NCBI RefSeq assembly: GCF_000737195.2
Contig: NZ_JALM01000100.1
Coordinates: forward strand, 1 to 63,495
Length of the DNA stretch: 63,495 nucleotides
Source of the DNA: Sciscionella sediminilitoris
GTDB lineage: Bacteria; Actinomycetota; Actinomycetes; Mycobacteriales; Pseudonocardiaceae
Reading direction: 5' to 3'
In this document: positions 34,694-43,418 of the stretch, piece after piece
Position numbering within the stretch: the first letter of the stretch is position 1
Layout: each line of letters opens with the position of its first letter
Program-made: the position numbers and the translations under genes
Notes under the pieces: model-generated
Database searches by the model: none
The model's input: the letters and a program-made list of their open reading frames with translations, nothing else
What the model was told of the DNA's origin: nothing

Positions 34694-35686
34694 TCACATC
34701 GCGTCGATCTTGGGCATGATCTCTTCCTTGAGCCGCTTCATATCGTCGAGCGTCTTGGCCACCGGCACGTCGGCGAACGGAGGCCACAGGAACGGCATCG
34801 TCAGGCCGGCTTCCTTGTAGCGCTTGAGCATGTCGGTGATCTGCCCGGCTGTTCCGGCGAGCAGGTTGGTGCCCTTGCCCATCGGGCTCTGGTCCATTTC
34901 CTGATCGGTGATGACGAACCAGATCATGCTGCTGATCTCGAGATCGTCCACCGAGCGGTTCGTATCGAGCTCGTCGAGCTCCCGCTGGATCTCGGCACGC
35001 CACACCTTGATGTCCTCCGGCGAATCCTGGATGCCGATCCAGCCCGAAAGGCCGTACTTGGCAACCCGGTTCGCCGCACGTTTCGGGTCCTTGAGACCAC
35101 TGAAGAAAATCGGCGGGTGCGGCTGCTGCACCGGCTTCGCCCCGAACCCGCTCTTGTCGAAGTCGGCGAATTCGCCGTGGTATTCGAAGACCTCATTGGT
35201 CCAGATGCCCTGCATGATCTCCAACGTTTCCCGTACGTGCTTGTTCCGCTTGGGAAAGACGTGCGAAGCGCTCGCAGCCGCGAACTCCTCAGGCATCCAG
35301 CCGGCACCGACGGCCACGTTGAGCCTGCCGTTCGAGAGATGATCGATGGTGGCCAGCTCCGCGGCGAGGACACCCGGCGAACGGTAGGGCGTGTCGATGA
35401 CACTCATGCCGATCCGCACTTTCGAGGTTTTCGCAGCGAGCCACGGAATCAACGGCATGCCCTGAAGGAATTCACCCCGCGAACTCACCGGAAGCTGCTT
35501 GGGGAAGCCATCGATCATGCCGAAGCCGTACTGCATCTCATTACGGTCGGATGCCTCTGGGACGATGATCCGGTCGAGCGACCACACGGAGTCGAAGTCG
35601 AGTCCCTCGGCGAGATCGGCGAGTTCCTCGAGTTCCGCAACCGTTACCTTGTCACGGAAATTCGGCAGGTAGAGCGCGAGCTTCAT
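34694..35686 (-). CDS. LLM-class flavin/F420-dependent oxidoreductase
   Basis: About 330 residues of the luciferase-like monooxygenase superfamily, a TIM barrel that uses FMN or coenzyme F420. Key segments are MKLALYLPNF at the N-terminus, LDFDSVWSLDR, KVRIGMSVIDTPYRSPGVLA and LNVAVGAGWMPEEF. The last is typical of the F420-dependent branch. It could oxidise or reduce a pathway intermediate between the ligase and the SDR. The gene lies 54 bases after the ligase gene and 32 bases before the SDR gene, all on one strand. Confidence 0.9.
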   Translation of the reverse strand: MKLALYLPNFRDKVTVAELEELADLAEGLDFDSVWSLDRIIVPEASDRNEMQYGFGMIDGFPKQLPVSSRGEFLQGMPLIPWLAAKTSKVRIGMSVIDTPYRSPGVLAAELATIDHLSNGRLNVAVGAGWMPEEFAAASASHVFPKRNKHVRETLEIMQGIWTNEVFEYHGEFADFDKSGFGAKPVQQPHPPIFFSGLKDPKRAANRVAKYGLSGWIGIQDSPEDIKVWRAEIQRELDELDTNRSVDDLEISSMIWFVITDQEMDQSPMGKGTNLLAGTAGQITDMLKRYKEAGLTMPFLWPPFADVPVAKTLDDMKRLKEEIMPKIDAM

Positions 35687-35740
35687 GGTGGAACAGCCTC
35701 CTTGCTGTGTTGTTTTACTGATCTGCGAAACCGAACCGGC

Positions 35741-37378
35741 TCAGCTGCCGGTGAGTGTCGAGCGGATCTCGTTCTTGAGTACCTTGCCGATGGTGGAGCG
35801 GGGCAGATCCGACCACACTTCGATCTGCTTGGGCGCCTTGACGCTGCCGATCCGTTCCTTGACGAACGCGATCAATTCCTCGGTGTCGAGCGTTTCCTCG
35901 GGTTGCAACTGGACAACGGCGGTGACACGTTCGCCCCACTTTTCATCGGGCAGACCGACCACAGCGCAGTCCCGGATCGCCTCATGCGCCATCAGAGCCT
36001 GCTCCACCTCGGCGGAGTAGACATTGAACCCGCCGGTGATCACCATGTCCTTGGCACGGTCGACGATGTGCAGAAATCCTTCCGCGTCGAGGAATCCGAT
36101 GTCGCCGGTGTGATGCCAGCCGCCCGCCGAAACCTCGACGGTCGCCTCGGGATTGCCGTAATAGCCCGCCATGACCAGTGAGCCGCGCACGCAGATCTCC
36201 CCGCGGTCACCGTTGGGAACGGGCCGTCCTTGTTCGTCGAGAATTCCCACTGTGACCAATGGCGAAGGCCTTCCGGCGGAGGACAACCGTCGAGTGTGGA
36301 CAGTGCCATCCGGGAAACGATGCTCAGCGGGTGACATCGTGGAGATCATCATCGGAGCCTCGGACTGGCCGAAAAGCTGTGCCATCGGCCCGATACGTTC
36401 GAGTGCCTCGGTCAGCCGAGAAACGGACATGGGCGCCGCGCCGTACCAGAAACACTGCAGGGACGACAGATCGGAATCTTCCAGCGCGGGATGGCCGAGC
36501 ACCATATAGATCAGCGTCGGTGGCAGGAAAGTGTGCGTGACCCGATGACGCTCGATCAGTTCCAGGAACTGGCCGACGTCGGGTTTCGCCATGATCACCA
36601 CTTCCCCACCGCTGGCGAAGATCGGCAAACACAGCACGCCCGCCGCGTGAGTCAGTGGAGCCTGGGCCAGATACACCGGGCGCCCCGTAAAGGGATACCG
36701 CATCAGCGTGATCGCCGACATCGCCTCGAGGTTGCGATCGGTGAGCATCACCGCCTTGGGGCGCCCCGTCGTGCCGCTGGTGCCGACCAGGGCGACGATG
36801 TCGTCGGGAGGGTCGGCTTCGGCAGGCGGATCGTTTCGGGCCTCGTCCAGCCAGGCATGGAAACCCGGTGCGAGATCATCGCCGGCACCAAGCCGGACGA
36901 GCGTAGTCAGCTTCGGAAGGTCCGGAGCGATCCGCTCGACGAGGTCGTCGAAGGCGGGCTGGAAAATCAGCGTGGAACAGTCGAACAAATCGAGCAGCTC
37001 CGCGTTCTCCCTCTCGGCATTGCGCGGATTGATCGGACACCACACCGCACCCGCCCTGGCTACACCGAACACGCACGCGAACGCGGTCGCATCATTGGCG
37101 GAAAGGATGCCGACCTTGTCCCCCGGCGCTACGCCAGAACGTCGCAGCGCCCGCGCAACCTCATGCGTGAGCTCGACGACCTCGGCATAGGACCACGAAA
37201 CCCCGTCGAGGGTCAGGCATGGCGCCTCGGAGGCCAGAGAAGCACCTTTGTCCAGGTAGAAGGTCAGCGACACCGTTGTCTCCGCGTTGATCAGTGGCAC
37301 GCCGCGACGACCGGGCCGGTCCGGTTCCGATCGGACGTCACCTATTGACGGGGCGTAGCGTCGCGCGATCTCGGACAC
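35741..37378 (-). CDS. class I acyl-CoA synthetase/ligase
   Basis: About 545 residues. The phosphate loop is ALVGTSGTTGRPKAVMLT. Other motifs are LFGQSEAPM, the adenylate-binding aspartate region HHTGDIGFLDAEGFLHIVDR and the catalytic lysine in STIGKVLKNEI. This is the fatty/aliphatic acyl-CoA synthetase type, different from the aryl-AMP ligase of the other operon. The GTG start at 37378 abuts a 22-base inverted repeat (37379-37400), so the promoter and operator lie immediately upstream and the mRNA probably has almost no leader. It is the first gene of the island operon and divergent from tetR. Confidence 0.92.
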   Translation of the reverse strand: MSEIARRYAPSIGDVRSEPDRPGRRGVPLINAETTVSLTFYLDKGASLASEAPCLTLDGVSWSYAEVVELTHEVARALRRSGVAPGDKVGILSANDATAFACVFGVARAGAVWCPINPRNAERENAELLDLFDCSTLIFQPAFDDLVERIAPDLPKLTTLVRLGAGDDLAPGFHAWLDEARNDPPAEADPPDDIVALVGTSGTTGRPKAVMLTDRNLEAMSAITLMRYPFTGRPVYLAQAPLTHAAGVLCLPIFASGGEVVIMAKPDVGQFLELIERHRVTHTFLPPTLIYMVLGHPALEDSDLSSLQCFWYGAAPMSVSRLTEALERIGPMAQLFGQSEAPMMISTMSPAEHRFPDGTVHTRRLSSAGRPSPLVTVGILDEQGRPVPNGDRGEICVRGSLVMAGYYGNPEATVEVSAGGWHHTGDIGFLDAEGFLHIVDRAKDMVITGGFNVYSAEVEQALMAHEAIRDCAVVGLPDEKWGERVTAVVQLQPEETLDTEELIAFVKERIGSVKAPKQIEVWSDLPRSTIGKVLKNEIRSTLTGS

Positions 37379-37400
37379 TTGTCAAGATTTTTTTTGACAA
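37379..37400. promoter_or_regulatory. TetR-type operator between acyl-CoA ligase and tetR
   Basis: Perfect 7-bp arms TTGTCAA and TTGACAA are separated by eight bases; a run of eight T spans 37388-37395. A third TGACAA half-site follows at 37402-37407. The right arm doubles as a TTGACA -35 for tetR, and the left arm touches the GTG of the ligase gene, so bound repressor would block both divergent genes. The T tract is striking in this high-GC context and may bend the site. Confidence 0.75.
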
Positions 37401-37436
37401 CTGACAAATTCAGCCCTGGATTGCTAGTCTGATGCC

Positions 37437-38054
37437 ATGACCAGCGCAGCTACCGTCCGGCGCCGTGCCCGCGGCAACAAGTTCGAGGAGCGCCGTCGCG
37501 AGCTCGCCGACGCAGCGCTCCTCGCTCTCGCGGACCTCGGCTATGCGCGTGCCAGTCTCCGTACGATCGCCGAGCACACCGAGTTCTCACACGGCCTGCT
37601 GCATTACTACTTCGCCGACAAGATCGATCTGATCACCTATTGCGTACAGCGTTACAAGGCCGCCTGCGTGCAGCGCTACGACAGCCTCGTCGCCGAAGCG
37701 TCCACACCCGGGCAGCTCGCCAACGCCTGTGGCGACGGACTAGCCGAGGCACTCGGCGACGCCCCGCTCATGCACCGGCTCTGGTACGACCTCCGGATAC
37801 AGTCGATGTTCGAGGACACCTTCCGCAAAGAGGTCGCCGAGATCGACGAAAGCCTGCAGCAGATGCTCTGGCGCAACGTCCGCGCCTACGCCGATCTCAG
37901 CGAAGGCACGCCGTCCTGCTCCCCGGAAGATGCCTACGCCCTGTTCGACGGTCTTTTTCAGCAGGCGTTGTTGCGGTATCTCGCCGGTACCGAAACGGCA
38001 CAGGACGATCTCCGGCACGGTATCCGTACGCTTCTTCCCCGCCTGGTCGACTGA
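37437..38054 (+). CDS. TetR family regulator of the island operon
   Basis: About 205 residues. The helix-turn-helix region is LADAALLALADLGYARASLR followed by TIAEHTEFSHGLLHYYFADK, and the C-terminal domain is helical with several Trp, Tyr and Met residues for ligand contacts. It is divergent from the acyl-CoA ligase gene and separated from it by the inverted repeat at 37379-37400, which it probably binds. The effector would be an acyl-CoA produced by the ligase (inference). It sits at the right edge of the island, just before integrase debris and tRNA-Pro. Confidence 0.92.
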   Translation: MTSAATVRRRARGNKFEERRRELADAALLALADLGYARASLRTIAEHTEFSHGLLHYYFADKIDLITYCVQRYKAACVQRYDSLVAEASTPGQLANACGDGLAEALGDAPLMHRLWYDLRIQSMFEDTFRKEVAEIDESLQQMLWRNVRAYADLSEGTPSCSPEDAYALFDGLFQQALLRYLAGTETAQDDLRHGIRTLLPRLVD

Positions 38055-38122
38055 CCACATGAGACGAACTCGCCGCTTACGATAGGTGTGCCTTGACGGT
38101 ATTCCCGATGTTTTCGACGTGA

Positions 38123-38267
38123 CCCAGCTCCTCATTCCGGAACACCGCGGCCTCGATGACGCTGGACATCTACGGCCACCTGTTCCCCGACCGCCTCGAA
38201 GCGAAGCGCCGGGAAGCACTGAAGGAGATCGAGACCGGCAAGATGATGGCGAGACGGCCTGAACGAG
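38123..38267 (+). pseudogene. tyrosine recombinase C-terminal remnant
   Basis: About 45 codons reading NTAASMTLDIYGHLFPDRLE and then EAKRREALKEI. This is the segment around the nucleophile tyrosine (TLDxYGHLFPD) of integrases. The upstream catalytic boxes (R and HxxR) are absent, as an in-frame TGA lies at 38120. It runs towards the tRNA-Pro gene, 100 bases away. Together with the N-terminal remnant at 33153-33520 it shows that at least one integrase has been lost by deletion. Confidence 0.75.
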
Positions 38268-38313
38268 GAGCACCCCCGATGTTGTGCATATGTGGCACGC
38301 GCCGGGGGTGTTC
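38268..38313 (+). terminator. GC-rich hairpin between tetR/integrase debris and tRNA-Pro
   Basis: GAGCACCCCCG and CGGGGGTGTTC can form an 11-bp stem (one G-T wobble) around a 24-base loop that itself contains GTGC/GCAC. There is no T run. It could terminate the plus-strand tetR transcript or the minus-strand tRNA transcript. Confidence 0.45.
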
Positions 38314-38367
38314 GTCGTTCGAGGACAGAGAAAGGGCCGCCTACCTGCGTAGACGGCCCTTTGCCGG

Positions 38368-38441
<74 letters not shown>

Positions 38442-38514
38442 GGTGCCGCGTTTGCGACGTGTTGATCGTAGCCTACGGGCCCGAGGGTGTTGTCACCCAC
38501 CCTGTTCCAGACCA

Positions 38515-38533
38515 TTAGGCAAGGCTAAGCTCA
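38515..38533 (+). promoter_or_regulatory. IdeR/DtxR iron box
   Basis: TTAGGCAAGGCTAAGCTCA matches the actinobacterial IdeR consensus (TTAGGTTAGGCTAACCTAA) at 14 or 15 of 19 positions. It lies 35 bases upstream of a siderophore-binding lipoprotein gene. Iron-loaded IdeR would repress transcription, so expression should rise under iron limitation. Confidence 0.8.
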
Positions 38534-38567
38534 CTGCGAACGGACGTGTGAGGCAGGGAGTCGACTG

Positions 38568-39575
38568 TTGACGGGTATGGTTTCGCGCCGGCGGGCGCTT
38601 GGGCTCGGTTTGGCCGCGGTGGCCGGTGTTTCGGTGGCGGCGTGCGGCTCGGGCTCTGATTCGGGTCCGGCTTCGGGCGGCGGCTCGTGGGAGTACACGG
38701 ACGCGCGCGGGAAGCGGATCTCCCTGAAGCAGCGACCGCAGCGGATCGTGGCGTATTCGGGCGTGATCGGCGCGCTGAACGACTACGGTGTGCATTTCAC
38801 CGGGGTCTACGGCCCGCATTCCCCGGTGGACGGTAAACTGAATCCGCAGTCGGGCGACGCGAATTTCGCGAATATCCGCTCGGTCGGTGAGAAGTACGGG
38901 GATTTCGACATCGAGAAGCTGCTGGCATTGCGGCCGGACATCGTGCTGGAGACGTCGTTCCTGCCGAACAAGTCGTTCTACATCACCCCGGAGGTGCTCC
39001 CGAAGGTGGAGCAGGCCGTCCCGGTGGCGCTGATCGACACCTCGGCGCGCACGAACACCTTGCAGATTCTGGACAATATGACGAAGCTGGCCCGTTCGCT
39101 CGGCGGGGATCCGGATTCGGACGCGGCGAAGCAGGCCCGTTCGCGGTTCGACAAGGCGAGCGCCGCGATCAAGGAGAACGCGAAGGCGAATCCGCTGCGG
39201 GTGCTGATGGTTTCGGGTTCACCGGACAAGTTGTTCGTGACGCACCCGAAGGAGCAGGACAATTCGCGCTATGTGCAGGACCTCGGGGTCAATTTCGTGG
39301 ATCCGCCGTACACCCAGAAAGGCGAGGTGTTCACCGAGCTTTCCTGGGAACAGGTCGGCCGCTACCCCGCGGACGTCATTCTCTACGATTCCCGCCCGCA
39401 GGCGATGAAGATCGAAGAGCTGAAGAAGGTTCCGACGTTCGCCACACTCCCCGCGGTGAAAGCGGGCAATGTGGCGCCGTGGAATCCGGAGATCCCGTTC
39501 TCCCATCTCCAGTTGGCGAAGAATCTCGAACCGATCGCGGAATGGCAGCGCACCTTCAAACCGGTCGCGGTCTGA
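38568..39575 (+). CDS. iron-siderophore ABC transporter substrate-binding lipoprotein
   Basis: About 335 residues. The N-terminus has a twin-arginine-like SRRRALGLGLAAVAG and the lipobox VAAC, so it is a surface-anchored lipoprotein. The FepB/FecB-type periplasmic-binding domain follows, with RIVAYSGVIGALNDYGV, DIEKLLALRPDIVLE and ELSWEQVGRYPADVILYD. It captures ferric siderophore for an importer. No permease or ATPase gene is adjacent, so it is an orphan component. The TTG at 38568 has AGGGAG eight bases upstream; ATG at 38577 is the alternative. Regulation by iron is indicated by the upstream IdeR box. Confidence 0.9.
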   Translation: MTGMVSRRRALGLGLAAVAGVSVAACGSGSDSGPASGGGSWEYTDARGKRISLKQRPQRIVAYSGVIGALNDYGVHFTGVYGPHSPVDGKLNPQSGDANFANIRSVGEKYGDFDIEKLLALRPDIVLETSFLPNKSFYITPEVLPKVEQAVPVALIDTSARTNTLQILDNMTKLARSLGGDPDSDAAKQARSRFDKASAAIKENAKANPLRVLMVSGSPDKLFVTHPKEQDNSRYVQDLGVNFVDPPYTQKGEVFTELSWEQVGRYPADVILYDSRPQAMKIEELKKVPTFATLPAVKAGNVAPWNPEIPFSHLQLAKNLEPIAEWQRTFKPVAV

Positions 39576-39576
39576 G

Positions 39577-41007
39577 TTACTTCTTCTTGCGCTTCTCGCG
39601 GACCCGGACGGAAATCCGTACCGGGGTCCCCGTGAAGCCGAATTTCTCGCGCAGTTTGCGTTCGACGAACCGGCGGTAGGAGGCCTCCAGGAAGCCGGTG
39701 GTGAACAGCACGAATGTGGGTGGCCGGGTCTGCGCCTGGGTAGCGAAGAGCACCTTGGGCTGTTTACCACCGCGCACCGGCGGCGGGGTGGCCGCGATGA
39801 GTTCACCGAGCCAGGAGTTCAGCGCCCCGGTCGGCACCCTGGTGTCCCAGGATTCGAGCGCGGTGCGCAGCGCGGGGGCGAGCTTGGCCACGGAACGGCC
39901 GGTGAGCGCGGAGATGTTCACCCGCTGTGCCCACGGGATGCGCCGGAGCCCGCGGTCGAGTTCGCGTTCGAGTTCCCGGCGGCGGTCGTCGTGCATGAGG
40001 TCCCATTTGTTGAGCGCGAACACGAGTGCGCGCCCGGACTCGACGACCATGCTGAGCACGCGCAGGTCCTGTTCGCTCACCGGTTCGCTCGCGTCCAGCA
40101 GCACGATGGTGACCTCGGCGGACTCGATGGCCGCCTTGGTGCGCAGCGAGGCGTAGTACTCCGCGCCCGCGGCGAAGTTGACCCGTTTGCGCAGGCCCGC
40201 GGTGTCCACGAAGCGCCAGGTCTGCCCGTCGAGCTCGATGAGCGAGTCGACGGGATCGACGGTGGTGCCCGCGACCTCGTGCACGACCGAGCGCTGTTCC
40301 CCGGAGAGTTTGTTGAGCAGGCTGGATTTTCCGACGTTCGGCTTGCCGAGCAGGGCGACCCTGCGCGGTCCCGCCCCGCGGCCGAGGCTTTCCCTTGGGG
40401 TCTCGGGCAGCGCGGCGAGCGCGGCATCGAGCAGATCGCCGGATCCCCTGCCGTGCAGCGCGGAGACCGGATAGGGCTGGCCGAGCCCGAGCGACCACAG
40501 GTCCGCGGTGTCGGCGACCCTGCGGTCGTCGTCGACCTTGTTCGCGACCACGAGTACCGGTGTCTTGGCCCGCCGCAGGATCCGCGCGGCGGCCTCGTCG
40601 GTCGCGGTCGCCCCGGTGATCGCGTCCACCACGAACAGGATCGCGTCGGCGTGCTCCATGGCATAGGCGGACTGGGCGGTGACCGCGGCATAGAGCTCAT
40701 CGGCGGCCGGATCCCAGCCGCCGGTGTCCATCAGGGTGAACCCCTTGCCCGCCCACTGCGCGGTGTAGCTGACCCGGTCGCGGGTGACTCCCGGTACGTC
40801 CTGGACGACGGCCTCGCGCCTGCCGAGGATCCGGTTCACCAGCGTGGACTTGCCGACGTTCGGCCGCCCGACGACCGCCAGAACCGGTTGCGGCGCGGCG
40901 GTTCCGCTGTCCTCGGCCGGTTCGGCGCCGGTGAACTCCTCCCATTCGGACTCGTCCGACCAGGTGCCGTCGAGCACCTCGTCACCCATCAGTTCGGACT
41001 CACTCAT
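39577..41007 (-). CDS. der: ribosome-biogenesis GTPase Der (EngA)
   Basis: About 476 residues with two tandem GTPase domains. G1 motifs [10 protein letters not shown] (near 47-56) and [10 protein letters not shown] (near 220-229) are each followed by DTGG/DTAG and NKVD/NKWD motifs. A C-terminal KH-like domain ends in a lysine-rich KRKKK tail. Der is needed for maturation of the 50S subunit. An acidic N-terminal extension of about 40 residues precedes the first G domain, as is common in actinomycetes. The ATG overlaps the plsC stop (ATGA), and the gene is convergent with the siderophore-binding gene with one base between stops. Confidence 0.97.
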   Translation of the reverse strand: MSESELMGDEVLDGTWSDESEWEEFTGAEPAEDSGTAAPQPVLAVVGRPNVGKSTLVNRILGRREAVVQDVPGVTRDRVSYTAQWAGKGFTLMDTGGWDPAADELYAAVTAQSAYAMEHADAILFVVDAITGATATDEAAARILRRAKTPVLVVANKVDDDRRVADTADLWSLGLGQPYPVSALHGRGSGDLLDAALAALPETPRESLGRGAGPRRVALLGKPNVGKSSLLNKLSGEQRSVVHEVAGTTVDPVDSLIELDGQTWRFVDTAGLRKRVNFAAGAEYYASLRTKAAIESAEVTIVLLDASEPVSEQDLRVLSMVVESGRALVFALNKWDLMHDDRRRELERELDRGLRRIPWAQRVNISALTGRSVAKLAPALRTALESWDTRVPTGALNSWLGELIAATPPPVRGGKQPKVLFATQAQTRPPTFVLFTTGFLEASYRRFVERKLREKFGFTGTPVRISVRVREKRKKK

Positions 41008-41654
41008 GCCTGCTCCCCGTCGGTTCGTATCCGGTCAAGCCTACGCACCAGTTCGGCGAGTTCGCCGCGGACGTGTTCGGTGCCCTCGGCAAGGCCCGCC
41101 GAGCCCTTGCCGATCTGCGGGGTGAACGGTTCCCCGACGAGCAGATCCACCCGGGGCCGGAATCCGGTGCGGGCCTGTTTGCTGGTGCCCCGGGTCGCTA
41201 CCGGGACGACCGTGGCACCGGAGGCGCGCACCAGCCAGGCCGCGCCCCGTTCGGCCGCCTCGACATCCCCGTCCCCGCGGGTGCCCTCCGGGAACACCCC
41301 GATCATCCCGCCTTCGCGCAGCACGCGCACGGCGGCGAGCAGCGGGGCGCGGTCCGGGCTGCTCCGGTCGATCGCGAGCTGGCCGATCCTGCGGAAGAAC
41401 GCCCCGACCGGGCCGACGAACAGTTCCCGTTTGACCAGGAACACGCACCGCCGTGGCACCAGGCCGAGCAGCAGCTGCGGTTCGATGAACGAGCTGTGGT
41501 TGGCGATGAGCACCACCGGCCCGGTGCGCGGGAAGCGGTCCATGCCGTGCACCCGGATCCGGAAGAACGGCCGGTACAGGTACCGCCCCACGAACCTGGC
41601 CGCGTCGTGCAGCGCGGGACCGGTCCCCTCGGGCAGCCCGGTCGCGGTGGTCAC
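41004..41654 (-). CDS. plsC: 1-acylglycerol-3-phosphate acyltransferase (PlsC-like)
   Basis: About 216 residues. The acyltransferase motif I is NHSSFIEP, an HX4E variant of the usual NHX4D. Motif III is [10 protein letters not shown], and the region VVPVATRGT corresponds to motif IV. It would transfer an acyl chain to lysophosphatidic acid or a related acceptor at the membrane. Aspartate in motif I is the norm, so the glutamate may alter activity or specificity. It overlaps cmk upstream (GTGA) and der downstream (ATGA), giving a coupled cmk-plsC-der unit. Confidence 0.9.
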   Translation of the reverse strand: MTTATGLPEGTGPALHDAARFVGRYLYRPFFRIRVHGMDRFPRTGPVVLIANHSSFIEPQLLLGLVPRRCVFLVKRELFVGPVGAFFRRIGQLAIDRSSPDRAPLLAAVRVLREGGMIGVFPEGTRGDGDVEAAERGAAWLVRASGATVVPVATRGTSKQARTGFRPRVDLLVGEPFTPQIGKGSAGLAEGTEHVRGELAELVRRLDRIRTDGEQA

Positions 41655-42376
41655 GACCCGCGCTCCGTACCGCTGCCGACGAGGCCGCGCTCGTCCACGA
41701 GGGACATGAGGATCGCGACGACCCCGCGCGCGTCGAGTTCGGTGGTGTCCACCTCCACGGCGTCCTCGGCCCTGCGCAGCGGGGAGACCGCCCTGCTGGA
41801 GTCGATGCGGTCCCGGTCGGTCACCGAAGCGAGCGCGGCCTCGGCGCTCGAGGCCCGCCCGCTCGAGTTGTCCTGGCGGTACCTGCGGTTCGCGCGCGCC
41901 TGCTCGGAGGCGGTGAGGTACACCTTGATCTCGGCGTCCGGGGCCACCGTGGTGCCGATATCGCGGCCCTCGACAACGATGCCGCCGCGCTCCTCGACCG
42001 TCGCGGCGATGATCCTGCGCTGTTCGGCGACCAGCAGTTCGCGCACTTCGGCGATGGCCGAGACGGGCGAGACCGAACCGGTGACCTCGGGCCCGCGGAT
42101 CTCGGCGGCCACATCCTCACCGTCGAGCAGCACGCTGGGGTTCGCCGGATCGGTGCCGATCGCGAGCCGGCACTCGGCGACGGCGAGGGTGACCGCGGTC
42201 TCGTCGGCGAGGTCGATCCCGGCGCGCAGCACCGCGAGCGTGACCGCGCGGTACATCGCGCCGGTATCCAGGTATCCGGCCTCCAGTGCGGTGGCGAGCC
42301 TGCGGGCCACGGTCGATTTACCGGTGCCCGAAGGTCCGTCGAGCGCGATCACTCCGCGCAACGTGCCAGCCCGCAC
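41651..42376 (-). CDS. cmk: cytidylate kinase
   Basis: About 241 residues. The P-loop is DGPSGTGKSTVARRLA, followed by LDTGAMYRAVTLAVL and the EGRDIGTTVAPDAEIKVYL motif that binds CMP, with RYRQD in the lid. It phosphorylates CMP and dCMP. The GTG at 42376 is supported by GGAGGAGG upstream and by alignment with family starts; the longer frame to 42616 runs through the divergent GNAT gene and is rejected. In related actinomycetes the rlu gene lies directly upstream; here a 2.9 kb segment intervenes. Confidence 0.96.
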   Translation of the reverse strand: MRAGTLRGVIALDGPSGTGKSTVARRLATALEAGYLDTGAMYRAVTLAVLRAGIDLADETAVTLAVAECRLAIGTDPANPSVLLDGEDVAAEIRGPEVTGSVSPVSAIAEVRELLVAEQRRIIAATVEERGGIVVEGRDIGTTVAPDAEIKVYLTASEQARANRRYRQDNSSGRASSAEAALASVTDRDRIDSSRAVSPLRRAEDAVEVDTTELDARGVVAILMSLVDERGLVGSGTERGS

Positions 42377-42440
42377 TATCCGCCTCCTCCGTATCGCCGA
42401 GTCATCAGCCATTCTGCCCGACCCGATATCGTCGCCGATC

Positions 42441-42926
42441 ATGCGCATCATCCCGTTCGGCGAACAGCATCGTGAAGCGGCACTGCGGCTGAACAACGCG
42501 GCGGTCCCCAAGGTCAACGAACTCGACGAGACCGGACTGCGGTCCGTGCTCGGGCACAGCGCGCTCGCGCTCGCCGCCGAGATCTCCGGTGAGTTCGCCG
42601 GGCTCGTCGTCGTCATCGGCCCGGGGACCGGGTACGAGAGCGAGAACTACCGGTGGTTCGAGGCGAACTACCGCGACCACTGGTACCTGGACCGGATCGT
42701 GGTCGACGAGAACCACCGCGGTGCCGGGATCGGCGCGGCACTGCACCAGGCGGTCCTCGAGGAGGCGAAGGCGGCCGGGGTCGCGGAGATCGCGCTCGAG
42801 GTCAACCTCGAACCGCCCAATCCCGGCTCGATGCGCTTCCACGAACGGCTCGGATTCGCCCAGGTCGGCACGTTGCAGACAGGCGAGGGCAAACGGGTGA
42901 GTCTCATGACCCGCGCGGTGGGTTAG
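42441..42926 (+). CDS. GNAT-family N-acetyltransferase
   Basis: About 161 residues. The acetyl-CoA-binding motif A is RIVVDENHRGAGIGAALHQA, followed by EIALEVNLEPPNPGSMRFHE and RLGFAQVG (motif B). The substrate amine is unknown. There is no Shine-Dalgarno sequence; a TATCGT -10 lies eight bases before the ATG, so it is probably translated from a leaderless mRNA. Its stop codon overlaps the TAGCGT -10 of the next gene. It is divergent from cmk and begins the segment inserted between cmk and the pseudouridine synthase gene. Confidence 0.88.
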   Translation: MRIIPFGEQHREAALRLNNAAVPKVNELDETGLRSVLGHSALALAAEISGEFAGLVVVIGPGTGYESENYRWFEANYRDHWYLDRIVVDENHRGAGIGAALHQAVLEEAKAAGVAEIALEVNLEPPNPGSMRFHERLGFAQVGTLQTGEGKRVSLMTRAVG

Positions 42927-42935
42927 CGTGGAGTG

Positions 42936-43418
42936 GTGAACGTCGATGTGACACCGCTTCCCGGCATCGGGACACGGCAGGATTTCGCCTCGAAGGCCGG
43001 ACGTCGGGTCGGCGTGGTCAACCACCGCGACGGCCGGTTCGACCTGATCATCTCCAAGGTGGACGATCCGGACGCGTGCACCGCTTCGATCCCGCTCACT
43101 CCGGAGGAAGCGGGGGCGCTGGCCAATCTGCTCGGCTCGCCCCAGCTCGTCGCCGCGCTGGACGAGCAGCAGCGGGATGTCACCGGGATCAGCACCAAGC
43201 AGCTGCCGATCGGCCCGCACTCCCCGTTCGACGGGCGCACCCTCGGGGACACCGCGATGCGCACCAGAACCGGCGTCTCCATCGTGGCGGTGGTGCGCGC
43301 GGGAACGGCGCACCCCTCCCCCGGTCCCGAATTCCATCTCGCCGGTGGTGACCTGCTCGTCGTGGTCGGCACCAGCGAAGGTTTGCGGAAGGCCGCCGAG
43401 ATCCTCGAACGCGGCTGA
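42936..43418 (+). CDS. khtT: TrkA-C domain regulatory subunit of K+/H+ antiporter (KhtT-like)
   Basis: About 160 residues. The N-terminal 70 are a small alpha/beta domain like that of KhtT. The C-terminal 85 are an RCK_C/TrkA-C domain (PHSPFDGRTLGDTAMRTRTG, VSIVAVVRAG, GGDLLVVVGTSEGLRKAAEI). Such subunits gate CPA2 antiporters in response to nucleotides or pH. A TAGCGT -10 lies six bases upstream, implying leaderless translation from one of two adjacent GTG codons; 42936 fits the usual spacing best and 42933 is the alternative. The stop overlaps the antiporter start (TGATG). Confidence 0.88.
   Translation: MNVDVTPLPGIGTRQDFASKAGRRVGVVNHRDGRFDLIISKVDDPDACTASIPLTPEEAGALANLLGSPQLVAALDEQQRDVTGISTKQLPIGPHSPFDGRTLGDTAMRTRTGVSIVAVVRAGTAHPSPGPEFHLAGGDLLVVVGTSEGLRKAAEILERG

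Noticed and set aside
33600-34820. 406-codon plus-strand frame opposite the SDR gene
   Set aside because: Only its first part contains a real signal (the IS3 fragment, itself in another frame); the rest mirrors the SDR gene.
39469-41709. 746-codon plus-strand frame opposite der and plsC
   Set aside because: It is antisense to the conserved GTPase gene and lacks any recognised motif.
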